The notes below the pieces were generated by a model. It saw only the letters and a program-made list of their open reading frames with translations, was not told the origin of the DNA and made no database searches. A stretch of 64,000 nucleotides of DNA, from NCBI RefSeq assembly GCF_008011855.1, contig NZ_VOUX01000004.1, positions 62,001 through 126,000 on the forward strand. Direction: 5' to 3'. Shown here piece after piece: positions 50,027-59,426 of the stretch (position 1 is the stretch's first letter; the number at the start of each line of letters is the position of its first letter). Source of the stretch: Serratia bockelmannii. Lineage in GTDB: Bacteria; Pseudomonadota; Gammaproteobacteria; Enterobacterales; Enterobacteriaceae. Position numbers and translations under genes: made by a program.

Positions 50027-52153
50027 ATGAACTCTCTGTTTGCCAGCACGGCGCGTGGATTGGAAGAACTGTTAAAAAGCGAGCTGGAAGCGCTTGGCGC
50101 TCACGACTGCAAAGTGGTGCAGGGCGGGGTACATTTTCAGGGTGACGATCGTCTTCTGTACCAAAGCCTGCTGTGGAGCCGCCTGGCTTCGCGCATTCTG
50201 TTGCCGCTGAACGAATTCCGCGTGCACAGCGACCTGGATCTGTACCTTGGGGTGCAGGCGATCGACTGGCCGAGCATTTTTGGCGTGGATAAAACTTTTG
50301 CCGTGCATTTCAGCGGCGTGAACGAAGAGATCCGCAACAGCCAATATGGCGCGCTGAAGGTGAAAGACGCCATCGTCGACAGCTTCACCCGTAAACTTGA
50401 CCAACGCCCGACGGTTGCCAAGCAGCAGCCGGATATTCGCGTTAACGTCTTCCTGCAACGCGATATGGCCAGCGTGGCGCTCGATCTGAGCGGCGAAGGC
50501 CTGCACCAGCGCGGCTACCGCGATCTCACCGGCCAGGCGCCGCTGAAGGAAAACCTGGCGGCCGCCATCGTGCTGCGCTCCGGCTGGCAGCCGGGCACGC
50601 CGATGCTCGATCCGATGTGCGGTTCCGGCACGCTGTTGATCGAAGCGGCGATGATCGCCGCCGATCGCGCGCCGGGTCTTCACCGTCAACACTGGGGCTT
50701 CAGCGCCTGGAATGGCCACAACGCCGAACTGTGGCGTGAAGTCACCACCGAAGCACAGGTTCGTGCCCGCCGCGGTCTGCAGGAAACCGCCTCTCGCTTC
50801 TTCGGTTCCGATATCGATCGCCGGGTGATTGAGATGGCGCGCGGCAACGCCCGTCGCGCCGGCGTCGCCGAACTGATCACCTTCAACGTCGGCGACGTCG
50901 CGCGGTTGACCAACCCGCTGCCGGAAGGCCCGCACGGTACCGTGATCAGCAACCCGCCGTATGGCGAGCGTCTGGAAAGCGAACCGGCGCTGATCGCGCT
51001 GCACAACATGCTGGGCCGCGTGATGAAAAGCGCCTTCGGCGGTTGGCAGCTGTCGCTGTTCAGCGCCTCGCCGGAGCTGTTGAGCTGCCTGCAGCTGCGC
51101 GCCGAGCGCCAGTTTAAGGCGAAGAACGGCCCGCTGGAGTGCGTGCAGAAAAATTATCAGCTGGCGGCAAGCCCGGCCGGTGCCGCTACCGGCGGCGTGC
51201 AGGTGGCGGAAGATTTCGCCAACCGTCTGCGCAAGAATTTGAAGAAGCTCGACAAGTGGGCGAAGCAACAAGGCATTGAATGCTACCGCCTGTACGATGC
51301 CGATCTGCCAGAATACAACGTCGCGGTGGACCGCTACGGCAGCAAGGTGGTGGTGCAGGAGTATGCGCCGCCGAAAACCGTCGATGCACAGAAAGCGCGT
51401 CAGCGCCTGTTCGATGTGATCAACGCGACGCTGGCGGTGCTGGAGCTGCCGTCGAATCAGCTGATCCTGAAAACGCGCGAGCGGCAGAAGGGCAAAAACC
51501 AGTACGAGAAACTGGCGCAGAAGGGCGAGTTCCTGCTGGTGGAAGAGTATAACGCCAAGCTGTGGGTCAACCTGACAGACTATCTCGATACCGGCTTGTT
51601 CCTCGATCACCGCATCGCGCGCCGTATGCTGGGCGAGATGAGCAATGGCAAGGACTTCCTCAACCTGTTCGCCTATACCGGCACCGCCAGCGTGCATGCC
51701 GGGCTGGGCGGCGCGCGCAGCACCACCACGGTGGACATGTCGCGCACTTATCTGGAATGGGCGGAGAAGAACCTGCGCGCCAACGGCCTGACCGGCCGTC
51801 AGCATCGATTGATCCAGGCCGACTGCCTGTCGTGGTTGAGCAACGCCAACGAACAGTTCGACGTGATCTTCATCGATCCGCCGACCTTCTCCAACTCCAA
51901 GCGGATGGAGAACACCTTTGACGTGCAGCGCGATCACCTGGCGCTGATGAAAGATTTGAAACGGTTGCTGCGCCGCAACGGGACCATCATGTTCTCGAAC
52001 AACAAGCGCGGTTTCCAAATGGATATGGCAGGGCTGAGTGCGCTGGGCCTGGAGGCGAAAGAGATCACCGCCAAGACGCTGTCGCAGGACTTTGCCCGTA
52101 ACCGTCAGATCCACAACTGCTGGCTGGTGACTCACGCCGGCGAAGGAAAATAA
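50027..52153 (+). CDS. rlmL: Fused 23S rRNA methyltransferase RlmL/RlmK
   Basis: 708 residues from ATG 50027 (E. coli RlmKL 702). The open frame to 49991 is not supported. The N-terminal half has THUMP (about 45-155) plus a methyltransferase ([15 protein letters not shown]; catalytic SNPPYGERL) making m2G2445. The C-terminal half ([19 protein letters not shown] motif; [11 protein letters not shown]) makes m7G2069. So one protein does two 23S modifications. It is 5 bases before uup, likely co-transcribed. Confidence 0.96.
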   Translation: MNSLFASTARGLEELLKSELEALGAHDCKVVQGGVHFQGDDRLLYQSLLWSRLASRILLPLNEFRVHSDLDLYLGVQAIDWPSIFGVDKTFAVHFSGVNEEIRNSQYGALKVKDAIVDSFTRKLDQRPTVAKQQPDIRVNVFLQRDMASVALDLSGEGLHQRGYRDLTGQAPLKENLAAAIVLRSGWQPGTPMLDPMCGSGTLLIEAAMIAADRAPGLHRQHWGFSAWNGHNAELWREVTTEAQVRARRGLQETASRFFGSDIDRRVIEMARGNARRAGVAELITFNVGDVARLTNPLPEGPHGTVISNPPYGERLESEPALIALHNMLGRVMKSAFGGWQLSLFSASPELLSCLQLRAERQFKAKNGPLECVQKNYQLAASPAGAATGGVQVAEDFANRLRKNLKKLDKWAKQQGIECYRLYDADLPEYNVAVDRYGSKVVVQEYAPPKTVDAQKARQRLFDVINATLAVLELPSNQLILKTRERQKGKNQYEKLAQKGEFLLVEEYNAKLWVNLTDYLDTGLFLDHRIARRMLGEMSNGKDFLNLFAYTGTASVHAGLGGARSTTTVDMSRTYLEWAEKNLRANGLTGRQHRLIQADCLSWLSNANEQFDVIFIDPPTFSNSKRMENTFDVQRDHLALMKDLKRLLRRNGTIMFSNNKRGFQMDMAGLSALGLEAKEITAKTLSQDFARNRQIHNCWLVTHAGEGK

Positions 52154-52158
52154 TTACT

Positions 52159-54063
52159 ATGTCGTTAATCAGCATGTCCGGCGCCTGGCTTTCTTTCAGC
52201 GATGCGCCACTGTTAGACAACACCGAAATTCATATCGAAGACAACGAGCGCGTGTGTCTGGTCGGGCGCAACGGCGCCGGTAAATCTACGCTGCTGAAGA
52301 TCCTCGGCAAAGAGATCCCGCTGGATGACGGCCGGGTGATCTACGAACAGGATCTGATCGTGGCGCGTCTGCAACAGGATCCGCCGCGCAATATCGGCGG
52401 CAGCGTGTTCGACTTCGTGGCGGAAGGCGTTGCGGAGCAGGCAGAACACCTGAAGGCGTATCATGCGATTTCCCACCTGGTGGAAAGCGATCCGAGCGAG
52501 AAAAACCTGGCGCGCATGGCGCAAATCATGGAGATCCTCGATCACCAGGGACTCTGGCAGCTCGACAGTCGCATCAGCGAAGTGCTGCTGCAGCTGGGGT
52601 TGAACGGCGACGCAGAACTTTCCTCGCTGTCCGGCGGCTGGCTGCGTAAAGCGGCGCTGGGCCGTGCTCTGGTGAGCTCGCCGCGCGTATTGTTGCTCGA
52701 CGAACCGACCAACCACCTGGATATCGAAACCATCGACTGGCTGGAAGGTTTCCTGAAAGAGTTCGACGGCAGCATCGTCTTCATCTCGCACGACCGTTCG
52801 TTTATCCGCAACATGGCGACGCGCATCGTCGATCTGGATCGCGGTAAGCTAGTTTCCTGGCCGGGCAACTACGATCTGTACCTGCAGAGCAAAGAAGAAG
52901 CGCTGCGGGTGGAAGAGCTGCAAAACGCCGAGTTCGATCGCAAGCTGGCGCAGGAAGAGGTCTGGATCCGTCAGGGCATCAAAGCGCGCCGTACCCGTAA
53001 CGAGGGCCGCGTGCGTGCGCTGAAGGCGCTGCGCGTCGAGCGTTCAGAGCGCCGTGAAGTGATGGGCACCGCCAAGATGCAGGTGGAAGAGGCGACTCGC
53101 TCCGGCAAAATCGTATTTGAGCTGGAAGACGTCAATTATCAGGTTGGCGAAAAAGTGCTGGTGCGCGGTTTCTCCGTTCAGGTGCAGCGCGGCGACAAGA
53201 TTGCGCTGGTGGGGCCGAACGGCTGTGGCAAAACCACGCTGCTGAAACTGATGCTCGGTCAGCTGAAAGCCGACAGCGGCCGCGTGCACTGCGGCACCAA
53301 GCTGGAAGTGGCTTATTTCGACCAGCACCGCGCCGATCTCGATCCGGAGCGCACGGTGATGGACAACCTGGCGGAAGGTAAACAGGAAGTAATGGTCAAC
53401 GGCCGCCCTCGCCACGTCTTGGGCTACCTGCAGGACTTCCTGTTCCACCCGAAGCGTGCGATGACGCCGGTGAAGGCGCTGTCGGGCGGTGAGCGTAACC
53501 GCCTGCTGTTGGCTAAGCTGTTTCTGAAACCGAGCAATCTGCTGATCCTCGATGAACCAACCAACGATCTCGACGTCGAAACGCTGGAGCTGCTGGAAGA
53601 GCTGATCGACGGCTATCAGGGCACCGTGCTGCTGGTCAGCCACGATCGTCAGTTCGTCGACAACTCGGTGACCGAGTGCTGGATTTTCGAAGGCAATGGC
53701 GTGATCAAGGCCTTCGTCGGCGGTTACTACGATGCGCATCATCAGCGCGCGACGGCGAAACCGATTCGTCAGGCGGCGCCGAGCGCGAGCAAACCGGCGG
53801 CGGAGAAAAAGGCCGAACAGCCGAAGAAAGCGGCGGCCAAGCTGAGTTACAACCTGCTGCGTGAGCTGGAACAGCTGCCGCAGCGGCTCGAACAGCTGGA
53901 AGCGGAAATCGAAGCGCTGCAGGCGCAGATGAGCGATGCCGACTTCTTCACGCGGCCGCACAGCGAAACGCAAGAAGTGCTGACGGCGTTGGCTAACGCC
54001 GAGCAGGCGCTCGAGCAGGCCTTCGCCCGTTGGGAAGAGCTGGAAGCGATGAAAAACGGCTGA
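52159..54063 (+). CDS. uup: ABC-F ATPase Uup
   Basis: 634 residues (E. coli 635). Two ABC domains with no membrane part: Walker A GRNGAGKST and GPNGCGKTT, signatures LSGGWLRKA and LSGGERNRL, Walker B LLLDEPTNHLD and LILDEPTNDLD. The inter-domain linker is arginine-rich (KARRTRNEGRVRALKALRVERSERRE). A C-terminal coiled-coil tail (about 555-634, after an Ala/Lys-rich linker) is the branched-DNA binding part known for Uup. In E. coli loss increases transposon precise excision, and it also acts at ribosomes. A 13-bp perfect hairpin lies before pqiA. Confidence 0.96.
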   Translation: MSLISMSGAWLSFSDAPLLDNTEIHIEDNERVCLVGRNGAGKSTLLKILGKEIPLDDGRVIYEQDLIVARLQQDPPRNIGGSVFDFVAEGVAEQAEHLKAYHAISHLVESDPSEKNLARMAQIMEILDHQGLWQLDSRISEVLLQLGLNGDAELSSLSGGWLRKAALGRALVSSPRVLLLDEPTNHLDIETIDWLEGFLKEFDGSIVFISHDRSFIRNMATRIVDLDRGKLVSWPGNYDLYLQSKEEALRVEELQNAEFDRKLAQEEVWIRQGIKARRTRNEGRVRALKALRVERSERREVMGTAKMQVEEATRSGKIVFELEDVNYQVGEKVLVRGFSVQVQRGDKIALVGPNGCGKTTLLKLMLGQLKADSGRVHCGTKLEVAYFDQHRADLDPERTVMDNLAEGKQEVMVNGRPRHVLGYLQDFLFHPKRAMTPVKALSGGERNRLLLAKLFLKPSNLLILDEPTNDLDVETLELLEELIDGYQGTVLLVSHDRQFVDNSVTECWIFEGNGVIKAFVGGYYDAHHQRATAKPIRQAAPSASKPAAEKKAEQPKKAAAKLSYNLLRELEQLPQRLEQLEAEIEALQAQMSDADFFTRPHSETQEVLTALANAEQALEQAFARWEELEAMKNG

Positions 54064-54069
54064 CCGTTG

Positions 54070-54103
54070 CGATACCGCCCGCGCGCTGCTGCGGGCGGTA
54101 TCG
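54070..54103. repeat. Perfect 13-bp stem-loop between uup and pqiA
   Basis: CGATACCGCCCGC (54070-54082) pairs with GCGGGCGGTATCG (54091-54103), loop 8. No T-run on either strand. It is the longest of the intergenic stems of this type in the window. Confidence 0.65.
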
Positions 54104-54136
54104 ACGTGCCGGTGAGCAACGTTATTGAGGAGGAAT

Positions 54137-55453
54137 ATGGTGTGTTCCCACAACAATCATCAGCAGCATAGTCATTCCGCACCTTCGGCGGCGCAGCAGG
54201 ATAACCTGATGCTGTGCCCGCAGTGCGACATGTTGGTGGCGCTACCGCCGCTGGCCTATGGCAGCAAAGCGGTATGCCCGCGCTGCAAAACCACGCTCAG
54301 CGCCCGCTGGGACGAACCGCGCAAGCGGCCGATCGGTTACGCGCTCAGCGCCTTGTTCATGCTGGTGCTGGCCAACATTTTCCCGTTTATCAACATGCGC
54401 GTCGCCGGCCTCGGCAACGAAATCCGGCTGATTCAAATCCCGGAAGTCATGGTGGCGGAAGACTACGCCAGCATGGCCACCTTGTTTATGGTGTTCGTGC
54501 AGCTGATCCCGGCATTTTGCATGGTGGCGATCATCCTGTTGTGCGCCAAAGTGCGTTTGCCGCTGGGACTGAAAGAGTGGATGGCCCGGGTGCTGTTCCA
54601 GTTCAAAACCTGGTGCATGGTGGAGATTTTCCTCGCCGGGGTGCTGGTCAGCTTCGTCAAGCTGATGGCCTATGGCGATATCGGTATCGGCAGTAGCTTC
54701 GTGCCTTACTGTCTGTTCTGCCTGCTGCAGGTGCGCGCTTTCCAATGCGTGGATCGGCGCTGGCTGTGGCAGGACATCGAACCGGCACCGCGTCTCGATC
54801 GCCCGCTGACGGTAGGACGCACCGGCATGCGCCAGGGCGTGCGCTCCTGCGCGTGCTGCACGGCGATCCTGCCGGCCGATCAGGTGAGCTGCCCGCGCTG
54901 CCACACCAAGGGCTACGTGCGTCGCCGCCACAGCCTGCAGTGGACGCTGGCGCTGCTGGTGACCTCCATCATGCTGTATATTCCGGCCAACCTGATGCCC
55001 ATCATGGTGACCGAGGCGCTGGGTAACAAAATGAACTCCACCATCATGGCGGGGGTGATCCTGCTGTGGGGGGACGGCTCTTATCCGGTAGCGATGGTGA
55101 TTTTCATCGCCAGTATCATGGTGCCGTCGCTGAAAATGTTGGCGATCGGTTGGCTGTGTTGGGACGCCAACGGCAGGAAGAAACCGCGCGCCGACAGCGA
55201 GCGCATGCACCTGATTTATGAAGTGGTCGAGTTCGTTGGCCGCTGGTCAATGATCGACGTGTTTGTGATCGCCGTGTTGTCGGCGTTGGTGCGAATGGGG
55301 CAGTTGATGAGCATTTATCCCGCGACGGGCGCCGTGCTGTTCGCGCTGGTGGTGATCCTCACCATGTTCGCCGCCATGACATTTGATCCCCGGCTGACCT
55401 GGGATCGCGCAAGTGAAACAATCAACAAGGAGCCGCAAGGTGACGGAAAATAA
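54137..55453 (+). CDS. pqiA: PqiA, membrane component of the Pqi lipid-transport system
   Basis: 438 residues (E. coli 417) from ATG 54137, with GAGGAGGA upstream. Two zinc-ribbon pairs (CPQCDMLVALPP/CPRCKTTL and CACCTAILPADQVSCPRCHTKGY) each precede a membrane helical domain of four spans. DRRWLWQDIEP and SERMHLIYEVVEFVGRWSMIDVFVIAVLSALVRMGQLMSIYP are PqiA hallmarks. With PqiB and PqiC it links inner and outer membranes. E. coli pqiABC is paraquat-inducible under SoxRS. No soxbox was identified here. Confidence 0.93.
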   Translation: MVCSHNNHQQHSHSAPSAAQQDNLMLCPQCDMLVALPPLAYGSKAVCPRCKTTLSARWDEPRKRPIGYALSALFMLVLANIFPFINMRVAGLGNEIRLIQIPEVMVAEDYASMATLFMVFVQLIPAFCMVAIILLCAKVRLPLGLKEWMARVLFQFKTWCMVEIFLAGVLVSFVKLMAYGDIGIGSSFVPYCLFCLLQVRAFQCVDRRWLWQDIEPAPRLDRPLTVGRTGMRQGVRSCACCTAILPADQVSCPRCHTKGYVRRRHSLQWTLALLVTSIMLYIPANLMPIMVTEALGNKMNSTIMAGVILLWGDGSYPVAMVIFIASIMVPSLKMLAIGWLCWDANGRKKPRADSERMHLIYEVVEFVGRWSMIDVFVIAVLSALVRMGQLMSIYPATGAVLFALVVILTMFAAMTFDPRLTWDRASETINKEPQGDGK

Positions 55454-57086
55454 TCATAGCGTCGCGGACGTCGAGAAGATCAAACGCTGGTCGCCGGTGT
55501 GGATCATTCCCATCGTGACCGCGCTGATCGGCGCCTGGATCCTGTTTTACCACTTTAGCCATCAGGGGCCGGTAGTGACGCTGGTGACTACGACGGCGGA
55601 AGGGCTGGAAGCGGGTAAAACCAAAATCAAAAGCCGCAGCGTTGACGTCGGCGTGGTGGAAACCGTCACGTTGAGCGATGACCTGAGCAAGGTGATGGTG
55701 CAGGCGCGTCTTAATTCCGGCATGGAGAAATTGCTGCGCCAGGATTCCGCCTTCTGGGTGGTGAAGCCGCAGATCGGCCGTGAAGGCGTTTCCGGGTTGG
55801 GGACGCTGCTCTCCGGCGCCTATATCGAACTGCAGCCGGGCAACAAGGGCAAAGACGGTAAAGACAACTACCAGCTGCTCGACGCGCCGCCGCTGGCCTC
55901 TCCGGATGCCAAAGGGCTGCGTATCGTGCTGGACAGCGAGAAATCAGGCCAGCTTAACGCCGGCGATCCGGTGCTGTTCCGCGGTTATCGCGTCGGGTCG
56001 GTGGAAACCAGCTATTTCGATCCTAAAGCGCGCGCCATGCGCTATCAGCTGTTCATCACCGCGCCTTACGATCAGTTGGTCACCACCAACGTGCGCTTCT
56101 GGAAAGACAGCGGCGTGGCGTTTGACATGTCGGCGCAGGGCATGCGGGTAGAGATGGGATCATTGACCACGCTGTTCAGCGGCGGCGTCAGCTTCGACGT
56201 GCCGGACGGCTGGGATCGCGGCGAACTGGCGAAAGAGAAGGCGGAGTACCAGCTGTTCGACAACCAGCGCAGCACGCAGGATTCGCTGTATACCGTACAT
56301 AAGGATTACCTGCTGTTCTTCTCCGACTCGGTACGCGGCCTGCAGCCGGGCGCGCCAGTCGAGTTCCGCGGCATCCGTCTGGGTACGGTGGCGCAGGTGC
56401 CGTTCTATAAAGACGGCATGGCGCAGCGTCTGGATAATGATTACCGCATTCCGGTGCTGATCCGCATCGAGCCGGATCGCTTCCAGAAACAGCTGGGCGG
56501 CAACTTCGATATCGAAGGGCACTTGAAAGACGCCGAGTCCCGCGGCATGCGCGCCTCGATGAAGTCCGCCAACCTGCTGACCGGTTCGCTGTATATCGAT
56601 CTCGACTTCTATCCGCAGGAGAAACCGTGGAAAGGGCCGCGCGAGCTGTTTGGTTATCCGCTGATGCCAACCACCAGCGGCGGTCTGGCGCAGATCCAGC
56701 AGAAACTGATGCAGACGCTGGACAAGATCAACGCGATGCCGATCAATCCGATGATCAACGAGGCGACCAAGACGCTGGCGGAAAGTCAGAAAACCATGAA
56801 GTCGACGCAGCAGACCATGAAGTCGTTGAACGACATCATCGCCAGCAAAGAGATGCAGGCGCTGCCGCAGGACATGCAGAAAACGCTGCTGGAGTTGAAC
56901 CGCAGCATGAAAGGGTTCCAGCCAGGTTCGCCGGCTTACAACAAGATGGTGGGCGACATGCAGCGCCTCGATCAGGTCTTGCGTGAGCTGCAACCGGTGT
57001 TGCGCACCCTGAATGAGAAGAGCAACGCGCTGGTGTTTGAAGCCGCCGGCAGTAATGACCCTCAGCCGAAGAAGGCCACGAAATGA
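55440..57086 (+). CDS. pqiB: PqiB, MCE protein of the Pqi lipid-transport system
   Basis: 548 residues from GTG 55440, overlapping the pqiA stop by 14 bases. AAGGAG 7-8 bases before decides this start over GTG 55413. N-terminal single membrane helix (VWIIPIVTALIGAWILFYHF), three MCE domains (around 45-125, 160-220, 285-400, each with the GLEAG/LNAGDPV/LQPGAPVEFRG-like GxxxVxxRG signatures) and a long C-terminal helical needle (about 420-540). E. coli PqiB forms a periplasmic tunnel of stacked MCE rings. Confidence 0.95.
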   Translation: MTENNHSVADVEKIKRWSPVWIIPIVTALIGAWILFYHFSHQGPVVTLVTTTAEGLEAGKTKIKSRSVDVGVVETVTLSDDLSKVMVQARLNSGMEKLLRQDSAFWVVKPQIGREGVSGLGTLLSGAYIELQPGNKGKDGKDNYQLLDAPPLASPDAKGLRIVLDSEKSGQLNAGDPVLFRGYRVGSVETSYFDPKARAMRYQLFITAPYDQLVTTNVRFWKDSGVAFDMSAQGMRVEMGSLTTLFSGGVSFDVPDGWDRGELAKEKAEYQLFDNQRSTQDSLYTVHKDYLLFFSDSVRGLQPGAPVEFRGIRLGTVAQVPFYKDGMAQRLDNDYRIPVLIRIEPDRFQKQLGGNFDIEGHLKDAESRGMRASMKSANLLTGSLYIDLDFYPQEKPWKGPRELFGYPLMPTTSGGLAQIQQKLMQTLDKINAMPINPMINEATKTLAESQKTMKSTQQTMKSLNDIIASKEMQALPQDMQKTLLELNRSMKGFQPGSPAYNKMVGDMQRLDQVLRELQPVLRTLNEKSNALVFEAAGSNDPQPKKATK

Positions 57087-57643
57087 TGAAATGGATCCCG
57101 GTAGCCCTGGCGCTGTTGCTCAGCGCCTGCAGCAGTTCGCCACAGAAGACTTACTATCAGTTGCCGGCGCTGGGCGCGCCGGCCGCGGCCAGCAGCAGCG
57201 GCGCCTCCACGCGCCAGCTGTGGCTGGAGCACGTGAGCGTGGCGGATTATCTGGCGCAGAGCGGCGTGGTGTATCAGACCAACGACGTGCAGTATGTGAT
57301 AGCCCAGAACAACCTGTGGGCCAGCCCGCTCGACCAGCAGCTGCAGCAAACGCTGGTCACCAACCTGAGCAGCGCGCTGCCGGGTTGGGTGGTCTCTTCG
57401 CAGCCGATGAGCAGCGATCAGGATGTGCTGAACGTGACCATCAGCGGCTTCCACGGCCGTTTTGACGGCAAGGCGATCATTCGCGGCGAGTGGGTGCTGA
57501 ACCGCCAGGGGCGCTTGATCAAACGGCCTTTCAGCCTGGAGCTGAAACAGGGTGAAGACGGCTATGATGCCCTGGTGCGCACTCTGGCGCAGGGGTGGCA
57601 GCAGGAAGCCCAGGCTATCGCCGCACAGATGGGCGGCATTTAG
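57083..57643 (+). CDS. pqiC: PqiC (YmbA) outer-membrane lipoprotein
   Basis: 186 residues, DUF330 lipoprotein. Signal MMKWIPVALALLLSAC with the lipobox LLSAC, and Cys16 as lipidated residue. Periplasmic domain SSSPQKTYYQLPALG, NNLWASPLDQQLQQTL, SGFHGRFDGKAIIRGEW. It docks PqiB to the outer membrane. ATG 57083 overlaps the pqiB stop (ATGATGA). E. coli has a similar protein of 187 residues. A likely terminator follows. Confidence 0.94.
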   Translation: MMKWIPVALALLLSACSSSPQKTYYQLPALGAPAAASSSGASTRQLWLEHVSVADYLAQSGVVYQTNDVQYVIAQNNLWASPLDQQLQQTLVTNLSSALPGWVVSSQPMSSDQDVLNVTISGFHGRFDGKAIIRGEWVLNRQGRLIKRPFSLELKQGEDGYDALVRTLAQGWQQEAQAIAAQMGGI

Positions 57644-57667
57644 TCATAATTTGGTCTAAAATCGTCT

Positions 57668-57723
57668 AATCCCTGTCGCCGTGGAAATTCGTTTTTTCTC
57701 GCTGGCAGGGATTTCTATTTCAT
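57668..57723 (+). terminator. Probable terminator after pqiC
   Basis: Outer stem AATCCCTG/CAGGGATT (57668-57675, 57706-57713), then TCTATTTCATTTC. The long loop (30 bases) weakens the call. Confidence 0.45.
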
Positions 57724-57913
57724 TTCAACTGGTTAACTCCTTCCCCGGCAGATCAGCCACTTAGCACTTTCCTCGGGCGTAGCTCACAAATATGACATTG
57801 GCGTGAATTTTGCGCATTGATCTTCTCTTCTTTTAGCGCTATTGATTACTCGTGGCTGCGCAAAAAGCAGCCATTGTTTTCTTTCCACCAGACCAAAATG
57901 AGGGAAACGAGGC
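57724..57913 (+). promoter_or_regulatory. Upstream region of rmf
   Basis: 190 bases without gene. AT-rich region before rmf, with TCTTCTCTTCTTTTAGCGC tract. In E. coli the rmf promoter responds to ppGpp and to slow growth. I do not see a certain -35/-10 pair. Confidence 0.4.
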
Positions 57914-58084
57914 ATGAAGAGACAGAAACGCGATCGTCTGGAAAGGGCGCATTCGAGAGGGTATCAGGCAGGTATTTTAGGGCGTTCCAGGGAACATTGT
58001 CCCTACCAATCATCGGTGGACGCCCGGTCTCAATGGCTGGGAGGTTGGCGAGAAGCCATGGAAGACAGGGCTGTGACCGCTTAA
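57914..58084 (+). CDS. rmf: Ribosome modulation factor
   Basis: 56 residues: MKRQKRDRLERAHSRGYQAG, ILGRSREHCPYQ, then SQWLGGWREAMEDRAV. E. coli RMF has 55 with the same pattern. It binds 70S ribosomes in stationary phase and promotes inactive 100S dimers. ATG 57914 has GAGG immediately upstream. A strong terminator follows. The gene order rmf-fabA in E. coli is interrupted here by the FabF-like and HxlR genes. Confidence 0.95.
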   Translation: MKRQKRDRLERAHSRGYQAGILGRSREHCPYQSSVDARSQWLGGWREAMEDRAVTA

Positions 58085-58111
58085 GCGGCTCCCTGTCAAA
58101 TAAAAGGAATA

Positions 58112-58140
58112 ACCTCCGCCCTTTGGCGGAGGTTTTTGTT
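58112..58140. terminator. Bidirectional terminator between rmf and the FabF-like gene
   Basis: Stem ACCTCCGCC/GGCGGAGGT (58112-58120, 58125-58133) with loop CTTT and TTTTGTTT on the plus side. The minus side has a shorter T tract. Confidence 0.85.
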
Positions 58141-58148
58141 TCAGGCGT

Positions 58149-59426
58149 TTATTTATCCTGCCAGCGCTTCAGCAAAATACTCGCATTCACGCCGCCAAAG
58201 CCGAAGCCGTTTGATAAGGCGTAGGTCATATTCATCGATTCCGCCTGTTTCGCGACCAGATGCAAGCCTGCCGCCGCCGGATCGGGGTTATCCAGATTTA
58301 GCGTGGCAGGGGCTATCTGATCGCGCAGAGCCAAGGCGGTAAAGATGGTTTCCAGCCCGCCGGCGGCGCCCAGCAGGTGCCCCGTCGCTGATTTTGTTGA
58401 GGTCACGGCGACAGTCCCGGCCGTGCCAAACAGGTGTTTGATGGCGTTGATTTCGCCCAAATCCCCTACGGGTGTCGATGTCGCGTGCGCATTTAAATGC
58501 TGTACCTCCTCGGGAACGACGTTCGCCTGCTTCAACGCGATTTTCATCGCCCGATAGGCGCCGTTGCCGTCTTCAGCGCCGGATGTCATGTGGTAGGCGT
58601 CGGCGCTGGTGCCATAGCCGACGATTTCCGCGAGCGGGGTGGCGCCGCGCGCCAGCGCGTGTTCCAGCGTTTCAATCACCAGCATGCCGGCGCCTTCCCC
58701 CATGACAAATCCGTCCCGGGCGCTGTCGAAGGGCCGAGAGGCCTGTTGCGCCAATTCGGCCGGAGCGGTGGACATGGCGCGCGCGGCGGCGAACCCGCCC
58801 AGGCTGACGGTATCTATAGCGGCTTCGGTACCGCCGCACACGGCGATATCGGCTTCATCATTGCGGATCATACGCACTGCGTCGCCAATGGCTTGCACGC
58901 CGGCGGCACAGGCGGTGACCGGCGCGCCAATCGGCCCCTTGAAGTGGTGTTTGATTGAAACGTGGCCGGCCGCCAGATTGACCAGGAATGAGGGGATGGT
59001 GAACGGCGACAGCCGTTTGGCGCCGCGGCTGTCGGTTGTGCGCACCGCCTGGGCAATCGCCGGGAAACCGCCAATACCCGAGGCAATGACGGTGGCTGTG
59101 CGCTCTTGTTTTTCGTCCGTATCGGCTATCCAGCCGGCCTGACGAATGGCTTCATCCGCCGCCGCCATAGCAAACAGGATAAAGCGGTCCATTTTCTTTT
59201 GGTCCTTGGGGGCGACGGAGGCGTCGGGGTTGAAGCCCGCTTCAGCATCTTGCGCCAGCGCCGGGACTTGTCCTCCGACCTTGACCGGTAAATCTGCAAC
59301 GATCTCGTCAGGCAACGCTCGAATGCCGGATTCTCCTTTTAACAAACGTTGCCAGATGGCTTCAACACCGCACCCTAGCGGTGAAACGGCGCCCATGCCG
59401 GTAATGACGATACGACAATTGCTCAT
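58149..59426 (-). CDS. FabF-like beta-ketoacyl-ACP synthase (accessory paralogue)
   Basis: 425 residues, thiolase-fold KAS II. The triad is complete: Cys173 in VTACAAGVQ, His314 in NAHATSTPVGD and His350 in TKSATGHLLGAAGG, with Lys345 and the GFGFGGVNAS loop. So it should be an active condensing enzyme elongating acyl-ACP with malonyl-ACP. It is not the housekeeping fabF: E. coli fabF lies in the fabHDG-acpP cluster and no fab genes other than fabA are adjacent. VTACAAGVQAIGDAVRMI and VCGGTEAAIDTVSLGGF differ from E. coli FabF and recall alphaproteobacterial forms, which hints at transfer. It overlaps the HxlR gene by 4 bases (ATGA). Confidence 0.88.
   Translation of the reverse strand: MSNCRIVITGMGAVSPLGCGVEAIWQRLLKGESGIRALPDEIVADLPVKVGGQVPALAQDAEAGFNPDASVAPKDQKKMDRFILFAMAAADEAIRQAGWIADTDEKQERTATVIASGIGGFPAIAQAVRTTDSRGAKRLSPFTIPSFLVNLAAGHVSIKHHFKGPIGAPVTACAAGVQAIGDAVRMIRNDEADIAVCGGTEAAIDTVSLGGFAAARAMSTAPAELAQQASRPFDSARDGFVMGEGAGMLVIETLEHALARGATPLAEIVGYGTSADAYHMTSGAEDGNGAYRAMKIALKQANVVPEEVQHLNAHATSTPVGDLGEINAIKHLFGTAGTVAVTSTKSATGHLLGAAGGLETIFTALALRDQIAPATLNLDNPDPAAAGLHLVAKQAESMNMTYALSNGFGFGGVNASILLKRWQDK

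Noticed and set aside
50072-52135. 687-codon open frame antisense to rlmL
   Set aside because: High GC keeps opposite frames open. The protein is His/Gln/Arg-rich noise and rlmL is certain.
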